DNA from: Enterococcus faecium
GTDB taxonomy: Bacteria > Bacillota > Bacilli > Lactobacillales > Enterococcaceae
DNA: 64,000 nucleotides
Assembly (NCBI RefSeq): GCF_029023785.1
Contig: NZ_CP118955.1
Span: forward strand, 432,501-496,500
Reading direction: 5' to 3'
Positions 62,954 to 64,000 of the stretch are shown here, in pieces. Below the pieces are notes generated by a model, which had not been told where the DNA came from, searched no databases, and saw only the letters and a list, made by a program, of their open reading frames with translations. Position 1 is the stretch's first letter, and the number at the start of each line of letters is the position of its first letter. Made by a program: the position numbers and the translations under genes.

Positions 62954-63628
62954 ATGGCAAAAATCATGGTAGTCGAAGACGAAGAGATCATTCGACAATT
63001 GATCATGGAGGAACTTGAGAAATGGCAATTTGAAACCTTTGGAACGACCGATTTCAATCAAGTGTTCTCAGACTTTGAAAGAGAAGAACCACAGCTTGTA
63101 TTACTAGATATTAATCTTCCCGTTTTGGATGGCTATTATTGGTGTCAAAAAATACGTGAAGTATCGAAAGTACCGATCATTTTTATCTCCAGCAGGAATA
63201 CGAATATGGATATGATCATGGCTATGAACATGGGGGCAGATGATTTTGTGACAAAACATTTCCAAATCGATGTACTGATTGCAAAAATCAATGCATTACT
63301 TCGCCGTTCTTACAACTACACAGAATTATCTAGTGAAATGATGAGCCACAATGGCATTACGTTGAATGTTGACAACGGAAGTATGGAAATCAACGGAGAG
63401 ATCATTGATTTGAGCAAAAATGAATATCGTCTATTATTTATTTTGATGAAGCACAATGGAAAGATCTTAAGTCGGGAAAAATTGCTGCGAGCACTGTGGG
63501 ATGACGAACGATTTGTAGATGACAATACATTGACAGTCAACATCAATCGGTTACGCCGAAAAATCGAACAGGCAGGTATCCAAGGATATATCGAAACAAA
63601 AGTAGGACAGGGATATATCGTTCCCTGA
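62954..63628 (+). CDS. OmpR-family response regulator
   Basis: 224 residues: receiver domain with acidic pocket VVEDEE, phosphoacceptor Asp52 in LVLLDINLP, IIFISSRNT and VTKHFQID (the usual Lys), then a winged helix (LSKNEYRLLFILMKHNG, DDNTLTVNINRLRRKIE). The type resembles BceR/GraR regulators paired with short intramembrane-sensing kinases that respond to cell-envelope antibiotics. Start ATG 62954 with GGAGGG. Confidence 0.93.
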   Translation: MAKIMVVEDEEIIRQLIMEELEKWQFETFGTTDFNQVFSDFEREEPQLVLLDINLPVLDGYYWCQKIREVSKVPIIFISSRNTNMDMIMAMNMGADDFVTKHFQIDVLIAKINALLRRSYNYTELSSEMMSHNGITLNVDNGSMEINGEIIDLSKNEYRLLFILMKHNGKILSREKLLRALWDDERFVDDNTLTVNINRLRRKIEQAGIQGYIETKVGQGYIVP

Positions 63629-63645
63629 AAGGATGAGCGGTTAAG

Positions 63646-64000
63646 ATGAATTTTTTTAAATATTTGAAAGATCAGTGGACATTGATCTTGGGATGGCTGT
63701 TTTTTATTGCATTGACGATCTTTGTGATGTGGCTGGCGCCAAACATCAAAGTTGATTTGAGCACAATTGCTTATTTAGCTTTGATTGAGGGCGTCTTTCT
63801 GATTTTTTATCTGCTGGGTGGTTACTTGAGCAAGAGAAGATGGTGGGGAAAATTAGCCGACATACAAAAAACTTCCCCTTTGCAAAATTATTTGAGTGGT
63901 GGGAGGACAGAAGAAGAAAAACTGGTAGAAGAATATATCAATCAGCTGATCCGTGAACACCAAGAAGTAATGCAATCAGCAATCAGTAATCAACAAGACC
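63646..64000 (+). CDS. Intramembrane-sensing histidine kinase (cut by window end)
   Basis: The first 118 codons only: two membrane helices with a very short external loop (LGWLFFIALTIFVMWLAPNI and TIAYLALIEGVFLIFYLLGGYL), then a cytoplasmic stretch leading to where the H-box would be. Layout typical of BceS-like kinases, which sense with a partner ABC transporter. 17 nt after the response regulator. Catalytic domains lie beyond the window. Confidence 0.85.
   Translation, partial: MNFFKYLKDQWTLILGWLFFIALTIFVMWLAPNIKVDLSTIAYLALIEGVFLIFYLLGGYLSKRRWWGKLADIQKTSPLQNYLSGGRTEEEKLVEEYINQLIREHQEVMQSAISNQQD

Overview
The window looks like a chromosome segment of a low-GC Gram-positive coccus of the genus Enterococcus, most likely the E. 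faecium group. I base this on the EfaA-type manganese lipoprotein operon, a sortase-assembled pilus locus with a von Willebrand factor A adhesin, strong AGGAGG ribosome binding sites, and AT-rich spacers with intrinsic terminators. No rRNA, tRNA, prophage or CRISPR array was seen. The species call is inference from gene content.

Layout. (1) Positions 1-2906, minus strand: luxS (cut by the window edge) and the mccA-mccB reverse transsulfuration pair. mccA-mccB is preceded by a promoter, a short leader peptide with three consecutive Cys codons, and an intrinsic terminator, which is the layout of a cysteine-sensing attenuator. (2) 3016-13160: efp, then a nine-gene lysine operon (lysA-dapF-dapA-dapB-dapH-asd-lysC-acetyl-DAP deacetylase-aminotransferase) encoding the whole acetylase route from aspartate to lysine. 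(3) 13266-18572: an NADH peroxidase-type flavoprotein, a deleted IS3-family element sitting in the loop of a terminator, a frameshifted DUF421 gene, and an SOS-controlled Y-family polymerase with a YolD partner. (4) 18580-23452: galactose catabolism (permease, galM, galK) with a divergent AraC-type regulator. (5) 23543-32708: a quinone reductase-like protein, LysM proteins, an amino acid permease, the efaCBA manganese ABC transporter with DtxR-type operators, and queG. (6) 32816-43682: a divergent PEP carboxykinase homologue, an FAD oxidase, an MFS efflux gene behind a leader terminator, argR, a phosphohexomutase, and a stress cluster (Ohr, RclA-like reductase, isochorismatase-fold hydrolase, TetR). 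(7) 43689-44174: a tandem array of four ~118-120 bp repeat modules. (8) 44291-48613: yedK, then a decayed stretch with gene remnants, a PemIK/MazEF-type toxin-antitoxin pair, small membrane proteins and an IS200 remnant. (9) 48685-53994: manganese catalase and a sugar ABC uptake operon. (10) 54118-64000: a three-pilin locus with class C sortase, followed by a response regulator and a truncated histidine kinase.

Two observations stand out. One is the Cys-codon leader peptide and terminator ahead of mccA-mccB. The other is a family of ~119 bp elements with constant end boxes (GAGGTTGTGA ... GAACACCGT) but completely different palindromic cores. They lie directly after stop codons, in the same orientation as the gene they follow, behind four genes in this window. 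A recurring theme is oxidative defence: NADH peroxidase, Ohr, RclA-like reductase, Mn catalase and Mn uptake.
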